From: Butyrivibrio sp.
Lineage (GTDB): Bacteria; Bacillota_A; Clostridia; Lachnospirales; Lachnospiraceae
Direction: 5' to 3'
DNA: 6,707 bases
Assembly (NCBI RefSeq): GCF_024699075.1
Contig: NZ_JAILQF010000365.1
Location: 1-6,707, forward strand
Part shown: positions 1 to 5,206 of the stretch, piece by piece
Numbering within the stretch: position 1 is the stretch's first letter
How the letters are laid out: the number at the start of each line of letters is the position of its first letter
Made by a program: the position numbers and the translations under genes
The notes under the pieces: generated by a model
What the model was told of the DNA's origin: nothing
What the model saw: only the letters and a program-made list of their open reading frames with translations
Databases searched by the model: none

Positions 1-65
1 TGGTGGTATGATAAACTGATACTGGTTTAATGGGATTAATCTCAATACCAATGGAGGATGTTCTT
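1..65 (+). other. Upstream flank and leader of hprK
   Basis: No gene can be assigned here. Stops in the three forward frames occur by bases 7-9, 17-19 and 28-30, so at most a few C-terminal codons of an upstream gene are present and I cannot identify it. The stretch holds a TATGAT -10-like hexamer at 7-12, whose -35 partner would lie outside the window. It also has a weak hairpin (TAAAC 12-16 with GTTTA 25-29) and an 8-bp palindrome GATTAATC at 34-41. No U-tract follows the hairpin, so it is not a convincing terminator. A promoter for the cluster is possible but unproven. Confidence 0.25.
53..57 (+). promoter_or_regulatory. Shine-Dalgarno site setting the hprK start
   Basis: GGAGG lies 8 nt before ATG 66. 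The two earlier in-frame ATGs, at 30 and 51, lack a comparable site, and the one at 51 immediately abuts this motif. This supports ATG 66 as the true start and removes 12 residues from the longest open frame. Confidence 0.8.
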
Positions 66-1007
66 ATGGCTAGCGTTAAACTTAAAACTATCATCGAATG
101 GATCAAACTTGATAATCTGACACCTGATATTCCGATAGACAAGATCAGGATCACACAGCCTGATATTAATAGACCGGCGCTGCAGCTTGCCGGATATTTT
201 GAACACTTCGAGGCAACCAGACTTCAGATAGTAGGTTTCGTTGAGTATACCTACATGGAGTCACTTCCACAGGAGCAGAAGGAGAAGGCTTACAGAGATT
301 TTCTTTCATTTGATATACCTGCTGTTATCTTCTGCAGAGAGCTGGTACCTGATAATCTGTTCCTTAAGATTGCAAATGAAGAGCAGGTTCCTGTTCTTAT
401 GACAAGGAAGCCTACATCAGCAGTTATGGCTGAGATCATAAGATATCTTAATGAGAAGCTTGCACCATGTATTTCTATTCACGGCGTACTTGTTGACGTA
501 TATGGTGAAGGAGTTCTTATTACAGGTGAGAGCGGTATTGGTAAGTCAGAGGCAGCACTTGAGCTTATCAAGCGTGGACACAGACTTGTCTCAGATGATG
601 TAGTAGAGCTTCGTAAGATAAGTGACGAGCTTCTTATGGGAAGTGCACCTGATATCACAAGGCATTTTATTGAGCTAAGGGGTATCGGAATCATAGATGT
701 TAAGACCCTTTACGGTGTATCAAGCGTTCGAGACAGTAAGGCAATAGACCTTGTAATAAAGCTTGAAGACTGGGATAAGGACAAAGAGTATGACAGACTG
801 GGACTTGAGGAGCAGTATACAGAGTATCTTGGAAACAGGATCGTATGTCACAGAATCCCTATAAGACCCGGTAGAAACCTGGCGGTTATATGTGAATCAG
901 CCGCTGTTAACCACCGTCAGAAGAAAATGGGTTATAATGCTGCTCAGGAGCTTTATAATAGAGTACAGAATTCACTTCAGCACCATGGAGATGAGGACGA
1001 AGATTAA
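66..1007 (+). CDS. hprK: HPr kinase/phosphorylase (HprK)
   Basis: Bifunctional cytosolic enzyme that phosphorylates Ser46 of HPr-type proteins and reverses the reaction by phosphorolysis. It is the sensor of carbon catabolite control in low-GC Gram-positives. The product is 313 aa, the usual family length. Residues 1-130 form the N-terminal domain, which starts MASVKL as typical homologues do. The catalytic domain has the conserved His139 (SIHGVLVDVYG), a P-loop GESGIGKS at 154-161 with Lys160, SDD at 176-178, and the family signature ELRGIGIIDV at 203-212. RPGRN near 267-271 belongs to the conserved C-terminal part. The protein ends in a short acidic tail (GDEDED). It is the first gene of the cluster in this window, with glcK 29 nt downstream and its probable substrate, a Ser46-containing HPr-like protein, encoded about 3.9 kb downstream. 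Key catalytic residues all appear intact. ATG 66 is chosen over ATG 30 because of the GGAGG at 53-57 and N-terminal similarity. Confidence 0.96.
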   Translation: MASVKLKTIIEWIKLDNLTPDIPIDKIRITQPDINRPALQLAGYFEHFEATRLQIVGFVEYTYMESLPQEQKEKAYRDFLSFDIPAVIFCRELVPDNLFLKIANEEQVPVLMTRKPTSAVMAEIIRYLNEKLAPCISIHGVLVDVYGEGVLITGESGIGKSEAALELIKRGHRLVSDDVVELRKISDELLMGSAPDITRHFIELRGIGIIDVKTLYGVSSVRDSKAIDLVIKLEDWDKDKEYDRLGLEEQYTEYLGNRIVCHRIPIRPGRNLAVICESAAVNHRQKKMGYNAAQELYNRVQNSLQHHGDEDED

Positions 1008-1013
1008 TATTTT

Positions 1014-1037
1014 AGGAAGGTAATGGGAACACTATAA
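1014..1037 (+). promoter_or_regulatory. Unusual ribosome-binding region before glcK with a 4-codon mini-ORF
   Basis: The only strong Shine-Dalgarno-like sequence, AGGAAGG at 1014-1020, is 16 nt from the glcK ATG at 1037, which is further than usual. It is 2 nt from another ATG at 1023 that opens a mini-ORF (M-G-T-L-stop, 1023-1037). The mini-ORF's TAA overlaps the glcK ATG as TAATG. This could allow translational coupling. Alternatively the weak GGGAA at 1025-1029 may serve glcK directly. What is seen is the arrangement; translation of the mini-ORF is inference. Confidence 0.3.
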
Positions 1038-1972
1038 TGATGTATGCATTTGGAGTTGATATAGGCGGAACGACTGTAAAGATGGGTCTTCTCGACTATG
1101 AGGGCAATATTGAAGAGAGTTGGGAGATACCCACAAGAACAGAGAATAACGGAGAGAACATTCTGCCGGATATCGCAGCTTCAATTAAAGCTAAGATTGA
1201 AGAAAGAGGATTTACTAAGGAAAGTATAGCAGGTGTTGGAGTTGGAGCACCTGGAGCAGTAGATAGTAACGGAATCATATATCAGGCTGTTAATATAGGA
1301 TGGGGCAGAAAGAACCTTCAGGAGGAACTTGAGGGACTTTTAGATCTGCCTGTTAAGGCTGGTAATGATGCTAATGTTGCAGCACTTGGAGAAGCATGGA
1401 AGGGCGGCGGACGCGGCCATAATGACATGCTTATGGTAACACTTGGAACAGGTGTTGGTGGTGGTATCATCATCGGCGGCAAGATAGTTAACGGTGTTGC
1501 AGGCTCCGGTGGAGAGATCGGACATATCCATATAGAAGATAATGAGACCAAACGCTGTGGATGTGGCAACAAGGGCTGCTTTGAGCAGTATGCTTCTGCT
1601 ACAGGTATAGTTCTTCTTGCATCACGCATACTTGGTGCTACAGAAAAGGATTCTGTTCTTAGAAGAGGACAGCTTTCAAGTAAGGGCATCTTTGATGCTG
1701 CAAAAGCAGGTGATGAACTTGCTATCGAAGTTACTAGGAAATACGGTTACTATCTTGGAAAAGGACTTGCAACCTGTGCAACTATTCTTAACCCTGAAGT
1801 AATAGTAATAGGTGGCGGAGTTTCAAAGTGCGGAACTATCATATTTGATCTTTTAAGACCTTCATTTGAAGAATATGTATTTGAAGGCTGTAGAGATACA
1901 GAGTTTGCTCTTGCACAGCTTGGAAATGATGCAGGTATCTGTGGCGCAGCCAAGATGGTAATAGATCCGTGA
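1037..1972 (+). CDS. glcK: ROK-family glucokinase
   Basis: Probable ATP-dependent glucose 6-kinase of the ROK (repressor/ORF/kinase) family, supplying glucose 6-phosphate to glycolysis in the cytosol. The 311-aa length fits GlcK-type enzymes. The N-terminal phosphate-binding motif DIGGTTVK is at 8-15. GNDAN at 109-113 carries the catalytic Asp111. A second glycine-rich phosphate motif, GTGVGGG, is at 137-143. The sugar- and zinc-binding ExGH motif is Glu160-His163. The ROK zinc cluster CGCGNKGCFEQ at 174-184 has Cys174, Cys176 and Cys181. LNPEVIVIGGG at 251-261 is the late nucleotide-site strand. There is no N-terminal helix-turn-helix, so this is a kinase and not a ROK repressor. ATG 1037 is followed directly by a second ATG at 1040; either could start, and a TAG at 1013-1015 blocks any longer form. 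Substrate could also be another hexose such as mannose, fructose or an N-acetyl sugar; the CxCGxxGCxE form and hprK linkage favour glucose. Confidence 0.9.
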   Translation: MMYAFGVDIGGTTVKMGLLDYEGNIEESWEIPTRTENNGENILPDIAASIKAKIEERGFTKESIAGVGVGAPGAVDSNGIIYQAVNIGWGRKNLQEELEGLLDLPVKAGNDANVAALGEAWKGGGRGHNDMLMVTLGTGVGGGIIIGGKIVNGVAGSGGEIGHIHIEDNETKRCGCGNKGCFEQYASATGIVLLASRILGATEKDSVLRRGQLSSKGIFDAAKAGDELAIEVTRKYGYYLGKGLATCATILNPEVIVIGGGVSKCGTIIFDLLRPSFEEYVFEGCRDTEFALAQLGNDAGICGAAKMVIDP

Positions 1973-2078
1973 TAAGAGACTGGTTCATTTATATTTGAAG
2001 GCCAGCATACCTTATCCTGCGGCCCAAACAGGGCCTTACAGATATTGAATCTTAATGCCCCTGATTGGAGGAAGAATA
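1973..2078 (+). promoter_or_regulatory. Structured spacer between glcK and murB with competing inverted repeats
   Basis: No gene fits this 106-nt gap. It contains a GC-rich hairpin, GGCCC 2021-2025 pairing with GGGCC 2031-2035 around a 5-nt AAACA loop. An alternative 6-bp pairing joins AAGGCC 1998-2003 to GGCCTT 2032-2037. Both use the 2032-2035 segment, so they exclude each other. No U-tract follows, so a standard intrinsic terminator is not supported. A 10-nt direct repeat ATATTGAATC occurs at 2042-2051 and 2076-2085, the second copy spanning the proposed murB start. A TATATT at 1990-1995 has no good -35. The region could be an RNA processing or leader element, or just a relaxed spacer. Confidence 0.3.
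2065..2072 (+). promoter_or_regulatory. Shine-Dalgarno site setting a TTG start for murB
   Basis: TTGGAGGA, with GGAGG at 2067-2071, sits 7 nt before TTG 2079. This is optimal spacing and lies inside the longer reading frame that begins at ATG 2055. ATG 2055 has no purine-rich site upstream. The site therefore argues for a non-ATG start. Confidence 0.75.
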
Positions 2079-2990
2079 TTGAATCAGGAAATCCTTGATA
2101 AGATTAATACAATTATCCCCGGGGAGAATATCCTTGGGGATGAACCTATGAGCAGGCACACCACATTCAGAACAGGTGGGCCTGCTGACTGTTTTATTAG
2201 AATAAGTTCAAAAGATGAACTTTCAAAGCTTATATCTTTTCTGAAAAAAGAGAATATAGATTACTTCATCACAGGAAATGGAAGCAACCTCCTTGTCTCT
2301 GATAAGGGATATCGCGGAGTTATAATATCCATGACAGGCCTTGATGAACTTAAAGTAAATGGAAATCACATTTATGCAGGAGCTGGTGTTCTTACATCAA
2401 AGGTTGCCCAAAGCGCTCTTTTAAATAGTCTGACAGGAATGGAAGCCCTTGCCGGTATTCCCGGATCCGTGGGCGGATGTCTTCGAATGAATGCGGGTGC
2501 ATACGGCTCTGAAATGAAGGATGTCGTAGAATCTGCCGAAATAATGTTTGGGGATGGACACATAGAAACTATACCTGTAGATGACTTGAAGTTAAGATAC
2601 AGAGGCAGCAGGATGGCAGATGAGAATCTGCTTGTTATAGGTGTGACTTTTTCTCTTTTTACAGGTGAGAAGAATTCCATTGAAGAAGCTATGGCTGATT
2701 TTGCTTCCAGAAGAAGAGATAAGCAGCCTTTGGAATATCCAAGTGCCGGATCTACTTTTAAAAGACCGGAAGGCTATTTTGCAGGAAAGCTTATTCAGGA
2801 TGCAGGACTTAGAGGCTTTAGTATAGGCGGGGCTCAGGTATCTGAAAAGCATTGCGGCTTTGTAGTCAATAAAGGAGGCGCTACTTCTAAGGATGTCATG
2901 GACCTTATAAGACATGTTCAAAAGACAGTTTTGGATAATAGCGGTGTTAAACTTGAAACAGAAGTGATCCTTCTTGGAGATTTTGATTAA
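2079..2990 (+). CDS. murB: UDP-N-acetylenolpyruvoylglucosamine reductase (MurB)
   Basis: Cytosolic FAD enzyme that uses NADPH to reduce UDP-GlcNAc-enolpyruvate to UDP-MurNAc, the second committed step of peptidoglycan precursor synthesis. From TTG 2079 it is 303 aa, the usual length of the short Gram-positive type. Visible motifs are RHTTFRTGGPAD at 26-37, the FAD-binding GNGSNLLVSD at 66-75, and AGIPGSVGG at 125-133. YRGSR near 174-178 carries the conserved active-site Arg175. YPSAGSTFKRP at 220-230 holds the probable proton-donor Ser225. GAQVSEKHCGFVVN lies near 251-264, and the C-terminal ETEVILLG has the probable catalytic Glu295. The STFKRP form is typical of type II MurB. An ATG start at 2055 would add eight residues not expected in the family. 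rapZ follows after 14 nt, so the two are probably co-transcribed and coupled. Confidence 0.95.
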   Translation: MNQEILDKINTIIPGENILGDEPMSRHTTFRTGGPADCFIRISSKDELSKLISFLKKENIDYFITGNGSNLLVSDKGYRGVIISMTGLDELKVNGNHIYAGAGVLTSKVAQSALLNSLTGMEALAGIPGSVGGCLRMNAGAYGSEMKDVVESAEIMFGDGHIETIPVDDLKLRYRGSRMADENLLVIGVTFSLFTGEKNSIEEAMADFASRRRDKQPLEYPSAGSTFKRPEGYFAGKLIQDAGLRGFSIGGAQVSEKHCGFVVNKGGATSKDVMDLIRHVQKTVLDNSGVKLETEVILLGDFD

Positions 2991-3004
2991 GAAAGGAGAC
3001 TGTT

Positions 3005-3892
3005 ATGCGCTTTGTTATAGTGACGGGTATGAGCGGCGGCGGTAAATCAACGGCTATTCATATGCTTGAAGATTCGGGTTATTATTGCGTAGATAATCTC
3101 CCAATATCACTTATAGAGAAATTTGTAGAGCTCATTCTGGTCCCGGAGAGCGGAATCACTAAGGTTGCTCTTGGAATGGATGTTAGAGGAGGCGAGGCCT
3201 TCCGCGAAGTTCCTGCGGTCATAGATACCCTTAGAGAAAAGGGCGTACCTGTAGAAGTTCTCTTTATGGAGACAAGTGATCAGGTCCTTGTAAAAAGATA
3301 TAAAGAGTCAAGACGTCTTCATCCGCTGGCAAATGGTGGAAGAATTGAAGATGGAATTAAAAGAGAAAGAGAGATCCTCTCCGGGCTTAAAGAAAAGGCT
3401 GATTATATAATCGATACCTCAAAGCTTCTTACAAGAGAGCTGAGGATAGAGCTTAATCGTATTTTCGTAGAGAACGCAACATATAATAACCTTATCGTTA
3501 CAATTCTTTCATTTGGATTTAAATACGGTATTCCGGATGATGCGGATCTTGTGTTTGATGTAAGATTCCTTCCTAATCCATACTATGTAGAAGAACTTAG
3601 CCCTCAGACAGGTAATGATAAGCCGGTTCAGGATTATGTTAAGAGCTTTCCTGAGTGTGGACAGTTTATAGATAAGCTTGAAGATATGCTGACATTCCTT
3701 ATTCCCGGTTATATCAAGGAAGGTAAGTATCAGCTGGTAATAGCAATCGGATGTACCGGAGGACAGCATAGAAGTGTAACTATAGCCAATGAACTATTTG
3801 CCAGGATGTATGGCAAAGGCAATTATGGACTTAAGATCTCCCATAGGGATGTGGACAAGGCAAGAAAGAGCTTTGTTCCACCGCAGGCATAA
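3005..3892 (+). CDS. rapZ: RapZ/YvcJ-family nucleotide-binding protein
   Basis: P-loop protein of the RapZ (YvcJ, UPF0042) family, 295 aa, the usual length. The N-terminal kinase-like domain has a Walker A motif GMSGGGKS at 8-15 and the family VDNLP at 29-33. The C-terminal domain begins near DVRFLPNPYY at 185-194. It contains GCTGGQHRSV at 249-258 and SHRD at 279-282, which in enterobacterial RapZ is the region that binds glucosamine 6-phosphate and RNA. In E. coli RapZ directs GlmZ small RNA to RNase E. That sRNA system is not known in Firmicutes, where YvcJ hydrolyses nucleotides and its role is less clear, so the partner here is unknown. The start is supported by AAAGGAG at 2992-2998, 6 nt upstream of ATG. 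Location between murB and whiA matches the Bacillus yvcJ locus and agrees with a link to cell-wall amino-sugar status. Confidence 0.95.
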   Translation: MRFVIVTGMSGGGKSTAIHMLEDSGYYCVDNLPISLIEKFVELILVPESGITKVALGMDVRGGEAFREVPAVIDTLREKGVPVEVLFMETSDQVLVKRYKESRRLHPLANGGRIEDGIKREREILSGLKEKADYIIDTSKLLTRELRIELNRIFVENATYNNLIVTILSFGFKYGIPDDADLVFDVRFLPNPYYVEELSPQTGNDKPVQDYVKSFPECGQFIDKLEDMLTFLIPGYIKEGKYQLVIAIGCTGGQHRSVTIANELFARMYGKGNYGLKISHRDVDKARKSFVPPQA

Positions 3893-3912
3893 TAGAAAGA
3901 GGATAAGGCGGC

Positions 3913-4860
3913 ATGTCTTTTTCTACTGATATAAAGGAAGAGCTTATAGCGCATACAGGTAAAGCAAGGCACTGCCTTCTTGCAGGACTTGCAGTCATAT
4001 TTCGAATGGAATGTTTCATTGAAAAAGACACTGAAAGCAGCAATTTAGCACTCTTCATGCAAACAGATAACGTTTTTTCGGTTAGAAAATGCTTTACAAT
4101 ATTAAAAAAAGCATTTAATATAGATACTGATATTCTGGAGACGGAACGAGAGTTACACGTAAATGGTCGTTATTATAAGAAGATTGATATTGACCACGAT
4201 CATTTAAAAACGATACTCATGGCACTTAAGGGAATAGACGAGGACGGAACACTTCGAGTTCCAAACGGAGTAGTAAGTCCTCTTTTGTTGCGCAGTCAGT
4301 GTTGCAAGAGAGCATTCCTTAGAGACCTGTTTATCTGTTCTGGTTCTATATCAGATCCGACGAAATCTTATCACATGGAATTTGTATGTGATAATGAAGG
4401 CCAGGCTGTTCAGCTTATGGATATCCTTGGCGATTTCAGTATTAAGGGTCGTCTGATACAGAGGAAGAAATACTACGTTGTATATCTCAAAGAGGGCGAG
4501 GAGATCGTAGATCTTCTTAATATAATGGAAGCCCACGTAGGTCTTATGAATCTTGAGAATCTCAGGATTTTAAAAGATATGCGCAATTCCGTCAATCGTC
4601 GCGTAAACTGTGAGACTGCTAATATAGCCAAGACTGCCAATGCAGCATCAAGGCAGATGGATGACATAATGTATATTGAGCAGCATTATGGAATCGCGAA
4701 ATTGTCTGAAGGCCTTAAGGCCATAGCAGAAGCACGACTAGAACATCCGGAAGCAACTTTGTCAGAGCTTGGAGGATACCTAAACCCACCAGTCGGCAAA
4801 TCCGGAGTCAATCACAGGCTTCGAAAGCTCAGCGAGCTTGCAGATAAGCTGCGAGGCTGA
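3913..4860 (+). CDS. whiA: WhiA-family DNA-binding regulator
   Basis: WhiA-type protein of 315 aa, close to the family length. Residues about 1-200 form the two-part LAGLIDADG-like homing-endonuclease fold. The first motif is degenerate here (LLAGLAVIFRMEC, 22-34), as in other WhiA proteins, which lack nuclease activity. The C-terminal part, about 225-315, is the helix-turn-helix domain, with the typical NRRVNCETANIAKTANAA stretch at 228-245 and PVGKSGVNHRLRKL at 293-306. In Streptomyces WhiA drives sporulation-septation genes with WhiB. In Bacillus it is nucleoid-associated and affects division and chromosome segregation. This organism's targets cannot be read from the window. It starts 20 nt after rapZ, with AAGAGGA at 3897-3903 as the probable ribosome site. 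Unlike Bacillus, no yvcK lies between rapZ and whiA. Confidence 0.95.
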   Translation: MSFSTDIKEELIAHTGKARHCLLAGLAVIFRMECFIEKDTESSNLALFMQTDNVFSVRKCFTILKKAFNIDTDILETERELHVNGRYYKKIDIDHDHLKTILMALKGIDEDGTLRVPNGVVSPLLLRSQCCKRAFLRDLFICSGSISDPTKSYHMEFVCDNEGQAVQLMDILGDFSIKGRLIQRKKYYVVYLKEGEEIVDLLNIMEAHVGLMNLENLRILKDMRNSVNRRVNCETANIAKTANAASRQMDDIMYIEQHYGIAKLSEGLKAIAEARLEHPEATLSELGGYLNPPVGKSGVNHRLRKLSELADKLRG

Positions 4861-4879
4861 GAGAAGCAAGGTTTTAAGA

Positions 4880-4892
4880 CGCTTAGTAAGCG
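4880..4892. repeat. 13-bp palindrome upstream of the HPr-like gene
   Basis: CGCTTA (4880-4885) and TAAGCG (4887-4892) are exact inverted repeats around a single G. As DNA this resembles a compact operator; as RNA it could form a 5-bp stem with an AGT loop. It ends just before the purine-rich ribosome-binding region of the HPr-like gene and 17 nt before its ATG. It does not match the catabolite-response-element consensus well. No binding protein can be assigned. Confidence 0.4.
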
Positions 4893-4909
4893 CAGAGGAA
4901 AGAGGAGTT

Positions 4910-5176
4910 ATGATCAAAAAATCTATCGAAATCAAACTGCCACGTGGACTTGAAGCTCGTCCTGTTGCTGAGCTTGTACAGGTTGCGAGTAAGTATGACA
5001 GCACTATTCACATCGAAGTTCAGGAAAGAAAAGTAAATGCCAAGAGTATAATGGGTATGATGACCCTTAACCTTAAGAGCGGAGAAACAGTTGACGTTAT
5101 CGCTGAAGGCGGAGACGAGGCTGCTGCTGTTGCAGATATGGCTAATTATCTTGAAGGCGCTACATCACTGGCCTGA
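4910..5176 (+). CDS. Crh-like HPr-family protein with Glu at the His15 position
   Basis: An 88-aa HPr-fold protein, full family length. The PTS active-site motif, normally G-[I/L]-H-A-R-P, reads GLEARP at 13-18, so phosphorylatable His15 is replaced by Glu15 (codon GAA 4952-4954). Arg17 and Pro18 are kept. The regulatory site is intact: KSIMGMM at 45-51 with Ser46 (AGT 5045-5047), plus Ile47, Met48 and Met51, which in HPr and Crh contact HprK and CcpA. Bacillus Crh has Gln15 and is regulation-only; by analogy this protein should be phosphorylated on Ser46 by HprK but should not carry phosphate from PEP. Its position after whiA matches Bacillus crh, and hprK is in the same cluster. ATG 4910 starts at the normal HPr N-terminus. 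The upstream region is purine-rich (GAGG at 4895-4898 and 4902-4905), with the nearest site unusually close. An in-frame ATG at 4838 inside whiA would add a non-family extension. Confidence 0.93.
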   Translation: MIKKSIEIKLPRGLEARPVAELVQVASKYDSTIHIEVQERKVNAKSIMGMMTLNLKSGETVDVIAEGGDEAAAVADMANYLEGATSLA

Positions 5177-5177
5177 A

Positions 5178-5206
5178 ATATTATAAAAAAGGGCAGACCA
5201 TAATAT
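5178..5206 (+). repeat. AT-rich inverted repeat framing the lipid-kinase ribosome site
   Basis: ATATTAT at 5178-5184 is exactly complementary to ATAATAT at 5200-5206, which touches the ATG at 5207. The 15-nt loop contains AAAAAAGGG (5185-5193), the only Shine-Dalgarno-like sequence, otherwise 13 nt from the start. A transient hairpin would expose this site and shorten its effective distance to the ATG. The all-A/T stem is weak and may be chance. Confidence 0.3.

Noticed and set aside
1..30. C-terminus of an upstream gene such as uvrC
   Set aside because: Only a handful of codons are available in each frame and none can be recognised.
30..65. N-terminal extension of hprK from ATG 30
   Set aside because: No ribosome site precedes it, the GGAGG at 53-57 points to ATG 66, and family proteins begin at the MASVKL-like residues.
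1318..1689. Long reverse-strand open frame opposite glcK, and similar reverse frames elsewhere (for example 2592-2921, 2372-2680)
   Set aside because: They lie entirely opposite strongly recognised genes, have low-complexity Ser/Pro/Leu-rich or unfamiliar products, and lack ribosome sites; they are antisense shadows.
2021..2045. Intrinsic terminator after glcK
   Set aside because: The GC stem is only 5 bp and is followed by TTACAGATATT, not a run of T.
3934..4515. Active LAGLIDADG homing endonuclease
   Set aside because: The fold belongs to WhiA, with degenerate motifs and a C-terminal helix-turn-helix; there is no intron or intein context.
4880..4892. Catabolite response element (cre) upstream of the HPr-like gene
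   Set aside because: The palindrome lacks the central CG and the TG...CA arms of the cre consensus.
4838..4909. Longer HPr-like protein starting inside whiA
   Set aside because: The extra 24 residues have no family counterpart and ATG 4838 has no visible ribosome site.
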